Assembly: GCF_029028005.1 (NCBI RefSeq)
Contig: NZ_JAOTPO010000026.1
Coordinates: forward strand, 1-48,189
Direction: 5' to 3'
Length of the DNA stretch: 48,189 bases
Source: Alkalihalobacterium chitinilyticum
GTDB taxonomy: Bacteria; Bacillota; Bacilli; Bacillales; Bacillaceae_F
Of this stretch, positions 1-8,016 are shown piece after piece. How positions within the stretch are numbered: the first letter of the stretch is position 1; every line of letters begins with the position of its first letter. Both the position numbers and the translations under genes were made by a program. The notes under the pieces were generated by a model that was not told where the DNA came from, ran no database searches, and was given only the letters and a program-made list of their open reading frames with translations.

Positions 1-203
1 GACACCATGTGGTGTCACTGATTATCCGGTATTAGCTCCGGTTTCCCGAAGTTATCCCAGTCTACAGGGCAGGTTGCCCACGTGTTACTCACCCGTCCGC
101 CGCTAACCTCATAAGAGCAAGCTCTTAATTGGTCCGCTCGACTTGCATGTATTAGGCACGCCGCCAGCGTTCGTCCTGAGCCAGGATCAAACTCTCCATA
201 AAA
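1..203 (-). rRNA. rrs: 16S ribosomal RNA, 5' end (partial)
   Basis: The reverse strand carries the canonical start of bacterial 16S rRNA (GAGTTTGATCCTGGCTCAG, at about 175-194) and the following conserved helices. The gene runs off the left edge, so only about 200 nt of the 5' domain are present. The mature 5' end is placed near 203 by comparison with Bacillus 16S (starts TTTATNGGAG); the exact base is uncertain. Confidence 0.97.
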
Positions 204-288
204 GTGTTTGATATAGCTCATTGTCACAAACGTGACGTTTTTAAAACATTGACGAGATATCATGTATCTCATTTATTTCGCTTGGCTT

Positions 289-310
289 TTTGTTCAGTTT
301 TCAAAGAACT
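289..310 (-). promoter_or_regulatory. rRNA leader boxA-like antitermination element
   Basis: In the 16S leader the reverse strand reads GTTCTTTGAAAACTGAACA, the boxA-type sequence found ahead of Bacillus 16S genes and bound by NusB/NusE in antitermination. Its position between the -10 at 339-344 and the 16S start fits that role. Confidence 0.65.
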
Positions 311-338
311 TTTTTTGCGTCTTAAAAGCGACTTCTCT

Positions 339-367
339 ATATTATAATAGTATTTAAATGAAGTCAA
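339..367 (-). promoter_or_regulatory. SigA promoter directly upstream of 16S rRNA
   Basis: Reverse strand: -35 TTGACT (362-367), 17-nt spacer, -10 TAATAT (339-344); an overlapping TATAAT lies 2 nt closer. It sits between tRNA-Ile and the 16S leader, so the rRNA can be transcribed independently of the tRNA cluster upstream. Confidence 0.7.
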
Positions 368-389
368 CACTTTTTAAAAACTTTTTTTC

Positions 390-466
<77 letters not shown>

Positions 467-477
467 CAAAAATAAAA

Positions 478-551
478 TGGAGCGGGTGATGGGAATCGAA
501 CCCACGACATCAGCTTGGAAGGCTGAGGTTTTACCATTAAACTACACCCGC
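478..551 (-). tRNA. tRNA-Gly (TCC)
   Basis: Cloverleaf with acceptor GCGGGTG, anticodon TCC (loop CTTCCAA) and encoded CCA. A second copy at 46577-46650 differs by one compensated T-stem pair. Confidence 0.97.
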
Positions 552-557
552 ATATGA

Positions 558-634
558 TGGTCGGGAAGACAGGATTTGAACCTGCGACCCCCTGGTCCCA
601 AACCAGGTGCTCTACCAAGCTGAGCCACTTCCCG
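558..634 (-). tRNA. tRNA-Pro (TGG)
   Basis: Acceptor CGGGAAG/CTTCCCG, anticodon TGG, T-loop GTTCAAATC, encoded CCA. Confidence 0.97.
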
Positions 635-641
635 TATGTTA

Positions 642-718
642 TGGCGCGCCCTGAGAGATTCGAACTCCCGACCTTTTGATTCGTAGTCAAACACTCTATC
701 CAGCTGAGCTAAGGGCGC
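642..718 (-). tRNA. tRNA-Arg (ACG)
   Basis: Acceptor GCGCCCT, anticodon ACG (A34 normally becomes inosine), encoded CCA. Confidence 0.97.
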
Positions 719-743
719 TTCTATTTTATTCAGTATAATATAT

Positions 744-829
744 TGGTGCGGCCGAGAGGACTCGAACCTCCACGGGGTTGCCCCCACTAGCCCCTCAAGC
801 TAGCGCGTCTGCCATTCCGCCACGACCGC
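744..829 (-). tRNA. tRNA-Leu (GAG)
   Basis: Class II tRNA with a long variable arm; anticodon stem CTAGC/GCTAG with loop TTGAGGG gives anticodon GAG. CCA encoded. Confidence 0.95.
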
Positions 830-844
830 TTTATAATCGCACAT

Positions 845-928
845 TGGTGCGGGTGAAGGGACTCGAACCCCCACGTCAAAGACACTAGATCCTAAGTCTA
901 GCGCGTCTGCCAATTCCGCCACACCCGC
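845..928 (-). tRNA. tRNA-Leu (TAG)
   Basis: Class II tRNA with long variable arm, acceptor GCGGGTG, anticodon loop CTTAGGA giving TAG, encoded CCA. Confidence 0.96.
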
Positions 929-953
929 TTAGTTTTCTTTTATAAATTAAAAA

Positions 954-1029
954 TGGCGGTCCCGACGGGAATCGAACCCGCGATCTCCTGCGTGACAGGC
1001 AGGCATGTTAACCGCTACACCACGGGACC
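954..1029 (-). tRNA. tRNA-Asp (GTC)
   Basis: Acceptor GGTCCCG/CGGGACC, anticodon loop CTGTCAC giving GTC, encoded CCA. Confidence 0.97.
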
Positions 1030-1091
1030 ACAAACCGCTACAAAGTTATTAAATGATGAAAAACACAAAAGTGTTACAACAAGTTAATATA

Positions 1092-1167
1092 TGGTGGAGG
1101 ATGACGGGCTCGAACCGCCGACCCCCTGCTTGTAAGGCAGGTGCTCTCCCAGCTGAGCTAATCCTCC
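1092..1167 (-). tRNA. tRNA-Val (TAC)
   Basis: Acceptor GGAGGAT/ATCCTCC, anticodon loop CTTACAA giving TAC, encoded CCA. The copy at 47141-47216 is identical by eye. Confidence 0.97.
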
Positions 1168-1266
1168 ATACTGGTTATAAGATGTGAAAGCTTAGTCGCT
1201 ACAGTGTATGAAAAACCTTCCAAACACGTTTAGTTCTAGCCTTCAACTACTTTTCAATTTCTATAT

Positions 1267-1341
1267 TGGTGACCCGTACGGGATTCGAACCCGTGTTACC
1301 GCCGTGAAAGGGCGGTGTCTTAACCGCTTGACCAACGGGCC
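1267..1341 (-). tRNA. tRNA-Glu (TTC)
   Basis: 75 nt with encoded CCA; anticodon loop CTTTCAC giving TTC. The copy at 47273-47347 is identical by eye. Confidence 0.97.
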
Positions 1342-1349
1342 AATATGAC

Positions 1350-1440
1350 TGGCGGAGAAGGAGGGATTTGAACCCTCGCGCCGGTTACCCGACCTATACC
1401 CTTAGCAGGGGCACCTCTTCAGCCACTTGAGTACTTCTCC
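1350..1440 (-). tRNA. tRNA-Ser (GCT)
   Basis: Class II tRNA with long variable arm, acceptor GGAGAAG/CTTCTCC, anticodon loop CTGCTAA giving GCT, encoded CCA. Confidence 0.96.
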
Positions 1441-1442
1441 AT

Positions 1443-1518
1443 TGGCTCCACAGGCAGGACTCGAACCTGCGACCGATCGGTTAACAGCCGATTGCTCTAC
1501 CAACTGAGCTACTGTGGA
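1443..1518 (-). tRNA. tRNA-Asn (GTT)
   Basis: First tRNA of the left cluster in transcription order. Acceptor TCCACAG/CTGTGGA, anticodon GTT, encoded CCA. Same sequence at 47667-47742. Confidence 0.97.
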
Positions 1519-1538
1519 ATAATTATCGGACTTGAACT

Positions 1539-1567
1539 ATCTTACACGAATACGATCAAGACGTCAA
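1539..1567 (-). promoter_or_regulatory. SigA promoter P2 of tRNA/rRNA cluster
   Basis: Reverse strand -35 TTGACG (1562-1567), 17-nt spacer, -10 TAAGAT (1539-1544), about 20 nt before tRNA-Asn. Second of two tandem promoters. Confidence 0.75.
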
Positions 1568-1624
1568 GTTCATTTTGAAAAATATCGCAATTACTTAGAC
1601 AAGCTGTCTTGTAGCGACTTCTAT

Positions 1625-1653
1625 AATATATCACACAACATTTTAATGGTCAA
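1625..1653 (-). promoter_or_regulatory. SigA promoter P1 of tRNA/rRNA cluster
   Basis: Reverse strand -35 TTGACC (1648-1653), 17-nt spacer, -10 TATATT (1625-1630). The -35 lies within the last codons of the SprT-like gene, so the stable-RNA promoter overlaps the upstream coding region. Confidence 0.65.
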
Positions 1654-2110
1654 CATCCATTTTTAGCATCCTTAATTTTCCGCCACACTTACCACAAGCA
1701 TATCGTGATAGGTCAAACTTTCTTTTTCTAGTGTACTTTAATGAACAGCTTGTACATTGAATAATATACCGTTTCTTGGAGTAAGATCTTTCATTAGAGA
1801 GTGCTTTACAGTATCTAGCTCCACCTACTTGTTTTAATAAATCTTTAAAATCCTTATCTTTATGTTGATAACCTTTCTTTTGTATGTGAAGGTGATAATG
1901 ACATAACTCATGTTTAATAATGGAGATCAGCTCTTCTTCACCAAAAGCTTCATACTGTTTTGGATTAATTTCAATGTCATGGGTATGAAGCAAGTATCGC
2001 CCCCCTGTTGTTCTAAGGCGATGGTTAAATCGTGCTTGGTGGATAAATGGTCGTTTAAAATATGTTAAGGAAATTTCCTCAACCATGGATTGCAATTCTT
2101 CTTGCTTCAC
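1643..2110 (-). CDS. ydcK: SprT-like zinc metalloprotease-family protein
   Basis: Protein of 155 residues in the SprT family (YdcK in Bacillus subtilis), related to the DNA-protein crosslink protease SPRTN, although the function of the bacterial members is not well established. The zinc-site motif HELCH (residues 67-71) is present with its catalytic-type Glu, and a C-terminal zinc ribbon is formed by two CxxC pairs (CTSC and CGKC). The start is taken as GTG at 2110 because an AAAGGAG lies 9 nt before it; an in-frame TTG at 2143 precedes that Shine-Dalgarno and is unlikely. It is the last protein gene before the tRNA cluster, and the cluster's P1 promoter is inside its 3' end. Confidence 0.88.
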   Translation of the reverse strand: MKQEELQSMVEEISLTYFKRPFIHQARFNHRLRTTGGRYLLHTHDIEINPKQYEAFGEEELISIIKHELCHYHLHIQKKGYQHKDKDFKDLLKQVGGARYCKALSNERSYSKKRYIIQCTSCSLKYTRKRKFDLSRYACGKCGGKLRMLKMDVDH

Positions 2111-2218
2111 GACTTTTTTCTCCTTTAAATAAATTACTTTCAAATTTCTATCAACTTTGACAAACTGTTATACATATATTAATCATAGTAACATAAATGA
2201 TTAAGGAGCTGCTAGCTT

Positions 2219-2359
2219 ATGCCCTACTGGTTAAGAAAGCAACTAAAAGCTGCTTTCTTTCAAAAAAACCGTTATCAGATTAAATTGCTCAACCAGTGTT
2301 GGTTCTATTATCAAAAGACACATTTCAAAAGGAATACAGCAATTGAAAAAAGTAATTAA
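2219..2359 (+). CDS. cmpA: cortex morphogenetic protein CmpA
   Basis: A 46-residue peptide beginning MPYWLRKQLKAAF and containing QIKLLNQCWFYY, which matches the CmpA family (B. subtilis CmpA is 37 residues, with the same YQIKLLNQCW core). CmpA works in the mother cell during sporulation, where with ClpXP it takes part in quality control of the SpoIVA coat platform and delays cortex assembly. The C-terminus here has about nine extra residues rich in K/R/N. A good AAGGAG lies before the ATG, and a strong bidirectional terminator follows two bases after the stop. It is convergent with tex and divergent from the SprT-like gene. Confidence 0.9.
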   Translation: MPYWLRKQLKAAFFQKNRYQIKLLNQCWFYYQKTHFKRNTAIEKSN

Positions 2360-2360
2360 T

Positions 2361-2385
2361 AAAAGGCTGACTAAGTCAGCCTTTT
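2361..2385. terminator. bidirectional terminator between cmpA and tex
   Basis: Perfect 12-bp inverted repeat (AAAAGGCTGACT/AGTCAGCCTTTT, 1-nt centre) giving a U-tract on both strands. Confidence 0.9.
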
Positions 2386-2387
2386 AT

Positions 2388-4580
2388 TCATTCATTTATT
2401 TGTTTTTCAGGTTCAAGCATCGTTAAGGCCACTCTTTGCTTTTTCAGGTCAATATCATCAACCCAAACGGTAACAACCTCTCCTACCGCTACGACTTCTA
2501 GAGGGTGCTTCACAAAACGATTGCTTAATTTAGAAATATGGACGAGGCCATCTTGTTTTACACCAACGTCTATAAATGCACCGAAATCAACTACATTTCT
2601 TACAGTTCCTTGTAACTCCATTCCTTTTTGTAAATCTTCAAGTGCTAATACACCTTTTTTTAATAATGGCTTGGCTAAATCATCACGAGGGTCACGTCCC
2701 GGGCGAATTAGTGCATCAATGATATCCTTTAAGGTCGGTTCACCAATTCCTAATCTTTGCGCCATTTCTGATAAAGAAATTTGCTGAAGTTTTTCTTTTA
2801 AGGCATCTGTACCGAGTTCCTCCATGCTAGCGCCTACCGCTTCAAGTAATCTTTTTGTTTCCTTGTATGACTCCGGATGAATAGCCGTATTATCTAACGG
2901 GTTGTCCCCTTCAGGAATTCTCAAGAACCCAATACACTGTTCGTACGTTTTATCACCCAGTCTAGGCACTTTCTTTAATTGTTGGCGTGAAGCAAATTTC
3001 CCTTCTTCATTACGCTTTTTCACCACATTATTAGCAACCACCTTCGATAAGCCTGCCACATATTGAAGCAATGAAGGTGATGCTGTATTTACATTGACAC
3101 CTACACGGTTTACAGCGGTCTCTACAACAAATCCTAAGGACTCCGCCAACCTTTTCTGAGAAACGTCATGCTGATATTGACCAACACCTACAGATTTCGG
3201 GTCAATTTTAACGAGCTCTGCTAATGGATCTTGTAACCTTCGAGCAATGGAAATCGCACTGCGTTCTTCAACTTGTAAATCTGGGAACTCTTCACGTCCA
3301 AGATCTGAAGCCGAATACACACTGGCTCCAGCTTCATTAACAATGAGGTAAGAAATCGGTAAGTTGTTTTCTTTGATTATATCAGCAATGAACTGTTCAG
3401 TTTCTCTCGATGCTGTACCGTTCCCTATCGCAATGACATCAATATTGTGCTGCTTGATTAATCGATTCACTACTTTTTTCGCTTCTTCTACTTTATTATG
3501 AGGCGGTGTTGGGTAAACCACTGTAATGTCTAAAACTTTCCCAGTATCATCTACGACACCTAACTTACAACCCGTTCGATAGGCTGGATCGACACCCAAT
3601 ACCGTGTGATCTTTAATAGGTGCTTGAAGTAATAGATTTTTTAAGTTCTCTGAAAAAATATGTATTGCCTGTTCTTCTGCTTTCGTCGTTAGTTCATTAC
3701 GTATCTCGCGCTCTATTGAAGGTTCAATTAACCGCTTATACCCATCTTCAATCGCCTCTGTTACATATGGAACTGCGCCTGAATGATTGTTTTTTATGTA
3801 ATTTCTATGCATATACGTTTCAATTCTCTGCACAGGGAATGTAACTCCAACACGTAAAATATCTTCTTTCTCACCACGATTCATAGCAAGAATACGGTGA
3901 GGAACGACTCGCTTAAGTGGCTCCTCATACTCATAGTACATTTCATAAATACCTTTTTCGTCTTTATCCGCATCTTTAGCTTTTGTAGAAATAACCCCTT
4001 CTTTAAAAGCAAGTTCTCTAATATGCTTACGAACATCAGCATCATCAGAAACCCATTCTGCAATAATGTCTTTAGCCCCTTGAAGTGCGTCTTCAATTGA
4101 AAGAACTTCATGTTCTTCAGAGATAAATTTTTTTGCTTCTTCTTCCACATCGGCTGCTTTCGGTAAAGAGAACAACCATCCTGCTAATGGTTCAAGACCT
4201 TTTTCTTTTGCTACCGTTGCTTTTGTACGACGCTTTTGTTTATACGGTCGATACAAATCTTCAACTTCTTGGAGCTTTCCTGCTTTTTCAATTGCGGCCT
4301 TTAATTCATCTGTAAGTTTTCCCTGTTCATCTATAAGACGAATGACCTCGCCTTTTCTTTCACTTAGGTTCACTGCATACTGCCACGTTTCCGTTATTGA
4401 TCGGATTTGAACCTCATCGATCCCGCCTGTAAGCTCTTTTCGGTATCGAGCAATAAAAGGGACTGTATTTCCTTCCTCTATTAGTTCAATTACTTGCTGA
4501 ATCGTTTTAGTTGGTAAATTTAATTCTTTACCTATTTTCATCATCATTTGTTGACGTTGTTCCGGGTTACTCAAGTTCAT
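2388..4580 (-). CDS. tex: Tex family RNA-binding transcription accessory protein
   Basis: 730-residue protein matching Tex/YdcI in full. Seen in order: N-terminal helical region with the family motif EEGNTVPFIARYRKE, a YqgF/RuvC-like RNase H fold (VLGVDPAYRTGCKLGVVD), helix-hairpin-helix segment (NRVGVNVNTASPSLLQYVAGL) and a C-terminal S1 RNA-binding domain (VVDFGAFIDVGVKQDGLVHIS). Tex binds nucleic acid and has been linked to transcription and toxin gene expression in several bacteria; its biochemical task is not settled. The start is the ATG at 4580 after AGAGGAG; in-frame upstream codons lack a Shine-Dalgarno. The gene has its own upstream gap, which also holds the sigB-operon terminator. 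Confidence 0.95.
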   Translation of the reverse strand: MNLSNPEQRQQMMMKIGKELNLPTKTIQQVIELIEEGNTVPFIARYRKELTGGIDEVQIRSITETWQYAVNLSERKGEVIRLIDEQGKLTDELKAAIEKAGKLQEVEDLYRPYKQKRRTKATVAKEKGLEPLAGWLFSLPKAADVEEEAKKFISEEHEVLSIEDALQGAKDIIAEWVSDDADVRKHIRELAFKEGVISTKAKDADKDEKGIYEMYYEYEEPLKRVVPHRILAMNRGEKEDILRVGVTFPVQRIETYMHRNYIKNNHSGAVPYVTEAIEDGYKRLIEPSIEREIRNELTTKAEEQAIHIFSENLKNLLLQAPIKDHTVLGVDPAYRTGCKLGVVDDTGKVLDITVVYPTPPHNKVEEAKKVVNRLIKQHNIDVIAIGNGTASRETEQFIADIIKENNLPISYLIVNEAGASVYSASDLGREEFPDLQVEERSAISIARRLQDPLAELVKIDPKSVGVGQYQHDVSQKRLAESLGFVVETAVNRVGVNVNTASPSLLQYVAGLSKVVANNVVKKRNEEGKFASRQQLKKVPRLGDKTYEQCIGFLRIPEGDNPLDNTAIHPESYKETKRLLEAVGASMEELGTDALKEKLQQISLSEMAQRLGIGEPTLKDIIDALIRPGRDPRDDLAKPLLKKGVLALEDLQKGMELQGTVRNVVDFGAFIDVGVKQDGLVHISKLSNRFVKHPLEVVAVGEVVTVWVDDIDLKKQRVALTMLEPEKQINE

Positions 4581-4720
4581 CTCTCCTCTATACACAACTT
4601 GCCATGTTAGCATTTCTTCTATTATATTGAATTATGCTCAAAAGTCGACTCTTCTAATAACCTTCGACAAATCACTCTCCAATCCTTTTATTAGAAAGTC
4701 AAACGTTCTAAAAGTAGTAC

Positions 4721-4761
4721 AAAAAGGAGTCTGACACGATGAAACGCAGCCAGACCCCTTA
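4721..4761 (-). terminator. terminator of the rsb-sigB-rsbX operon
   Basis: Reverse strand stem AGGGGTCTG / CAGACTCCTTTTT with a 17-nt loop, a few bases after the rsbX stop. Confidence 0.75.
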
Positions 4762-4766
4762 ATGAT

Positions 4767-5369
4767 TCAATGTAATTGTCCAACGAGAAGCGTTAAGTCA
4801 TCATCAACTGAACTCACATGTCTTTCAATAAATCGACCCGCCTCTTCCTGTGAACGCATATCTGTTAAGTTTTCGTGTTTTAATCCACTTAGCTTAATCC
4901 CATCTGAAAAAATGACAAAAATACTGCCAGGATCGTAAGGAAAACTCTCGGTCTTAACGTTAATTTTCCGACCCGATAAAAACCCGCGATAGGGAATCGG
5001 TCTAATCATTTGTCCTTTTGAAGAATAAAACAAAAAGCCAATATTGCCAATGTTGCTATAGTGAACCTCCCTGTCTTTCCGGTCAAATTTGATAACCGTT
5101 AATACAACCCCTCGCTTTGAGGCAAGACTTTTATTACATAGCTCCACTATTTTCTTTACATCTTCATGATGATTCTGTCTAATCACTTCCATTACCGTAT
5201 CAGATGAAGCATACGCCTGTTCGCCGCTCCCTAACCCGTCAGAAACAGCACAGACAACATAATTTTCTTTTTCTACAACGACATAGGAATCCCCACATAA
5301 CACATTTCCATTCTTCGGTTTCTGATAAGCTGAAATGCTCACATGTTGTTTTTTTTGAAATTCAATCAT
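4767..5369 (-). CDS. rsbX: RsbX, PP2C-type serine phosphatase (SigB feedback)
   Basis: 200 residues, close to B. subtilis RsbX (199). RsbX dephosphorylates RsbS-P and RsbR-P in the stressosome, which resets the system after stress. PP2C-like motifs are visible: LCGDSYVV near the N-terminus, AVSDGLGSG (metal-binding Asp-Gly), and IFSDGIK towards the C-terminus. The start is the ATG at 5369, whose ATGA overlaps the sigB TGA stop, as expected for translational coupling; an in-frame codon at 5378 lies inside sigB. Last gene of the operon, followed by a terminator. Confidence 0.95.
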   Translation of the reverse strand: MIEFQKKQHVSISAYQKPKNGNVLCGDSYVVVEKENYVVCAVSDGLGSGEQAYASSDTVMEVIRQNHHEDVKKIVELCNKSLASKRGVVLTVIKFDRKDREVHYSNIGNIGFLFYSSKGQMIRPIPYRGFLSGRKINVKTESFPYDPGSIFVIFSDGIKLSGLKHENLTDMRSQEEAGRFIERHVSSVDDDLTLLVGQLH

Positions 5370-6154
5370 TTTAAACACTCGGTCGGTTTAACATCAATTG
5401 TTTCACGCAGCTTTTGAAGCGCTCTTCGTTGTAGTCTAGATACATGCATTTGAGAGATCCCTAATTGTTCTCCTGTCTCTTTTTGACTTAAGTTTTCATA
5501 ATAGGTGAGTTGTAAAATCTGCCTCTCCCGCTCACTTAGAACAACAAACGCTTTTTCTAAAAGGATTTGGTGATCGGTTTGCTCGTACCCTTCTTCCGGG
5601 CGCCCAACAAGGTCTAACAACGTCGCCTCGCCACCTTCTTGATCCGCTTCAATCGGGCGGTCAACTGATAGTGCCTGATAACTTCTGCCCATTTCCATCG
5701 CCTCTAAAACTTCTTCGACAGAAACACCAATCAGTTCAGCAATTTCCTCAACCTTTGGAGAACGTTGGTATTCATTCGTCAATTCATCAACAGCCTTTTT
5801 AATTTTAGGCCCTAATTCTTTAATTCTCCTGGGAACATGAACACTCCATGTTTTATCGCGAATATACCGCTTAATTTCACCAATGACCGTAGGCACAGCA
5901 AAAGACTCAAAGCTCTTTCCTACAGTTGGATCGAATCGTCGAATAGCACCTAGCAACCCTAACATACCGACTTGGTAAAGGTCTTCTGCGTGTTCAGGCC
6001 CCTTTGCAAACTTGCGAGATAACGTTTGTACTAGCGACTTATAATGGTCTACTAATTTCGTCTGAGCCTCGTCCGATTCACTTTTTTGATACTGTGCAAT
6101 CCATAACATTACACCATCTTGGCTATTGGGTCGTTGCTGAGGTTTCGTCGACAT
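5366..6154 (-). CDS. sigB: RNA polymerase sigma factor SigB
   Basis: 262 residues (B. subtilis SigB 264). General-stress sigma factor, held by RsbW until RsbV is dephosphorylated. Region 2 motifs EDLYQVGMLGLLGAIRRFDP and FESFAVPTVIGEIKRYIRD, the SigB-type signature TWSVHVPRRIKELGP, and region 4 helix-turn-helix NLSQKETGEQLGISQMHVSRLQRRALQKLR are all present. The start at 6154 (MSTKPQQ) agrees with family length and follows GGTGG; an in-frame ATG at 6169 would add five residues and also has a purine-rich site, so this is not certain. The reading frame overlaps the end of rsbW by 32 nt. Confidence 0.97.
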   Translation of the reverse strand: MSTKPQQRPNSQDGVMLWIAQYQKSESDEAQTKLVDHYKSLVQTLSRKFAKGPEHAEDLYQVGMLGLLGAIRRFDPTVGKSFESFAVPTVIGEIKRYIRDKTWSVHVPRRIKELGPKIKKAVDELTNEYQRSPKVEEIAELIGVSVEEVLEAMEMGRSYQALSVDRPIEADQEGGEATLLDLVGRPEEGYEQTDHQILLEKAFVVLSERERQILQLTYYENLSQKETGEQLGISQMHVSRLQRRALQKLRETIDVKPTECLK

Positions 6155-6599
6155 ATCGTTCCACCCCATCTCTTCCTAAGTACTTCGTCATCATTAAAAT
6201 AACACCGTCTTTTTCACTCATCTCCACCTTATCCATTAAAGTGTTGATGAGAAAGAGACCCAGCCCTCCTTCTTTTAACTCATTGATAGGCTGACTTGCA
6301 TCAATCGGTCCTAACTGATCTCTTATGCCTTCTATATCAAAACTTTCTCCACTATCTGCCACAACTACTTCTAATCGGTCACTAAATACATGAAAGGTCA
6401 CTGATATACAACCATCCCCTTCATAAGCGTGCTCTACAACGTTCGTACATGCTTCTGCAACAGCAATTTTTATATCTTCAATATCATCGTAAGTGTAGCC
6501 AATTCGATTTGCAATTCCAGAAACAGTCAAACGGATGACTCCTACATACTCTGGTTTTGCAGGAACTTTCATCTCGATGCGATCACTTTGACGGGTCAT
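6123..6599 (-). CDS. rsbW: RsbW, anti-sigma-B factor and serine kinase
   Basis: 158 residues. RsbW binds SigB and blocks it; it also phosphorylates RsbV. The GHKL ATPase motifs are in order: N box EACTNVVEHAY, G1 box ADSGESFD, G2 box EGGLGLFLI. Its ATG overlaps the rsbV TGA by ATGA, so translation is coupled to its antagonist, and its 3' end overlaps sigB. The partner ratio RsbW:RsbV:SigB depends on this arrangement, and all three are amplified from the SigB-type promoter before rsbV. Confidence 0.97.
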   Translation of the reverse strand: MTRQSDRIEMKVPAKPEYVGVIRLTVSGIANRIGYTYDDIEDIKIAVAEACTNVVEHAYEGDGCISVTFHVFSDRLEVVVADSGESFDIEGIRDQLGPIDASQPINELKEGGLGLFLINTLMDKVEMSEKDGVILMMTKYLGRDGVERYVDETSATTQ

Positions 6600-6928
6600 T
6601 GCTTTCCCTCCTTTTCTTGATCTTCAATATCGATCACTTCATCCAAACCAGTAATTTTAAATAATCTATGCAAACGGCTGGAAAGTCCTTGAAGTTGGAT
6701 GTGGCTGTCATAATTGTGCGTAGATTTTAGGGCACCGATAAATATCCCCAATCCCGTACTATCAATATATTCCACATCAGATAAGTCAACAATAACTCTC
6801 ATACCACTTTGCTCAGTTAGTGGTATTAATACCTCTCTTAATTTCGGCGCTGTAAAAGCATCAACTTCTCCTGATAAGTGTAATAAGTGTAAGTTTTCCT
6901 TGGTTTCTTGACGTATTTCTAAGTTCAT
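6596..6928 (-). CDS. rsbV: RsbV, anti-anti-sigma factor
   Basis: 110-residue STAS-domain protein. In its dephosphorylated form it binds RsbW and frees SigB. The phosphorylated serine is Ser57 in the motif EYIDSTGLGIF, equivalent to Ser56 in B. subtilis. It follows rsbU by 53 nt, a gap that holds a SigB-type promoter, and a strong AGGAGGGG precedes the ATG. Confidence 0.97.
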   Translation of the reverse strand: MNLEIRQETKENLHLLHLSGEVDAFTAPKLREVLIPLTEQSGMRVIVDLSDVEYIDSTGLGIFIGALKSTHNYDSHIQLQGLSSRLHRLFKITGLDEVIDIEDQEKEGKQ

Positions 6929-6962
6929 AATACCCCTCCTGAGAAAATCCTTCTCCTTTTAT

Positions 6963-6987
6963 TTACCACTCTATCATTTTTTTAAAC
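6963..6987 (-). promoter_or_regulatory. SigB-type promoter before rsbV
   Basis: Reverse strand -35 GTTTAA (6982-6987), 13-nt spacer, -10 TGGTAA (6963-6968), close to the SigB consensus GTTTAA-N13-15-GGGTAW. The -35 hexamer is formed by the last sense codon and stop codon of rsbU (GTT TAA). Its place is the same as the autoregulatory internal promoter of the B. subtilis operon. Confidence 0.8.
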
Positions 6988-8004
6988 CTTTCTTCGAATT
7001 ACGATCATCGAAAAATCATCATTCAGTGAGAAATCTTGCAACTGAGCTAAATCATCGTAAATTTTCTCGACAATCTCTTGTGCCGTTAAGTGAATATAAC
7101 GCCGAAGAAGTGCTGTAATTTCTTCACGTTCAATAAATTGATCTCCTATCCTGCATTCGGTAACACCATCAGAGAGTAAAACAATGACATCTCCAACATT
7201 CACTTCTAGCTTATACTCACGGAAATTAGTGTTGTTGGAAACTCCTAGTACAAGACCTTTTGCGTATAAATCAGTAAATCGATCTTGTTTCGCACTGTAG
7301 TAAAACCCTGGTTCATGGCCTGCACCTGAGTAAACAAAGCTGTGATCATTCGTGTCATACGATCCGTACATCATGGTAATAAACATACTAGGATCTATAT
7401 TTTGTTCGACCACACGATTTAGGTTATTAAGTAAAGTGCTAGGTTCCAGAGTGTAAGCCGGCATACTATCGATCGCATATTTAATCATCGACATGCACAT
7501 CGCCGCGGGTATACCTTTTCCAATAATATCGGCGATTGCGACTGCTAACTGACCGCTTTCATTTTTGACGCAATAATAATAATCTCCACTCATCTTCCCA
7601 GCCGGAACACTAATCACACCGATATCGACGTCTTGCATCTGCGGTATTTCTTTCGGCAAGAGGGTTTGTTGCATATTAGCAGCAACATCAATTTGCATTT
7701 CTAACTCTAGCTGCTTGTCCCTTAAGCTCTGATGTTCTCTGTAGGCTAATCCATATCCTACCATGATCTCAAGTAAAAACGAAAAAGATTCCTTGATGTC
7801 ACTCGATAGATCGTCGAACATCTCTTCTAGTACGGCATAGTGTAAACTCACCATATCTTCTGGGGAAATTTGTTTCTCTAGCAGCCGCTTACTATACTGT
7901 TGAGCCTTATACAAGTCCTGTTCACTTTTATTTTCTAAGAATGCACGAAGTAAACCTTTATATTCGGATTCCAAAGTTAGATCGAGACTTTCAGCTTCAA
8001 TCAT
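6982..8004 (-). CDS. rsbU: RsbU, PP2C phosphatase activated by RsbT
   Basis: 340 residues (B. subtilis RsbU 335). Environmental-stress phosphatase that dephosphorylates RsbV-P. The N-terminal about 85 residues form the helical RsbT-binding domain; a coiled linker (HQSLRDKQLELEMQ) leads to a PPM/SpoIIE-type phosphatase domain with metal-binding motifs GKMSGDYYYC, VAIADIIGKGIPAAM and VIVLLSDGVTE. It lies 12 nt after rsbT, and its stop codon is part of the downstream SigB-type promoter. Confidence 0.96.
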   Translation of the reverse strand: MIEAESLDLTLESEYKGLLRAFLENKSEQDLYKAQQYSKRLLEKQISPEDMVSLHYAVLEEMFDDLSSDIKESFSFLLEIMVGYGLAYREHQSLRDKQLELEMQIDVAANMQQTLLPKEIPQMQDVDIGVISVPAGKMSGDYYYCVKNESGQLAVAIADIIGKGIPAAMCMSMIKYAIDSMPAYTLEPSTLLNNLNRVVEQNIDPSMFITMMYGSYDTNDHSFVYSGAGHEPGFYYSAKQDRFTDLYAKGLVLGVSNNTNFREYKLEVNVGDVIVLLSDGVTECRIGDQFIEREEITALLRRYIHLTAQEIVEKIYDDLAQLQDFSLNDDFSMIVIRRKV

Positions 8005-8016
8005 CGCTTCCCCTCC

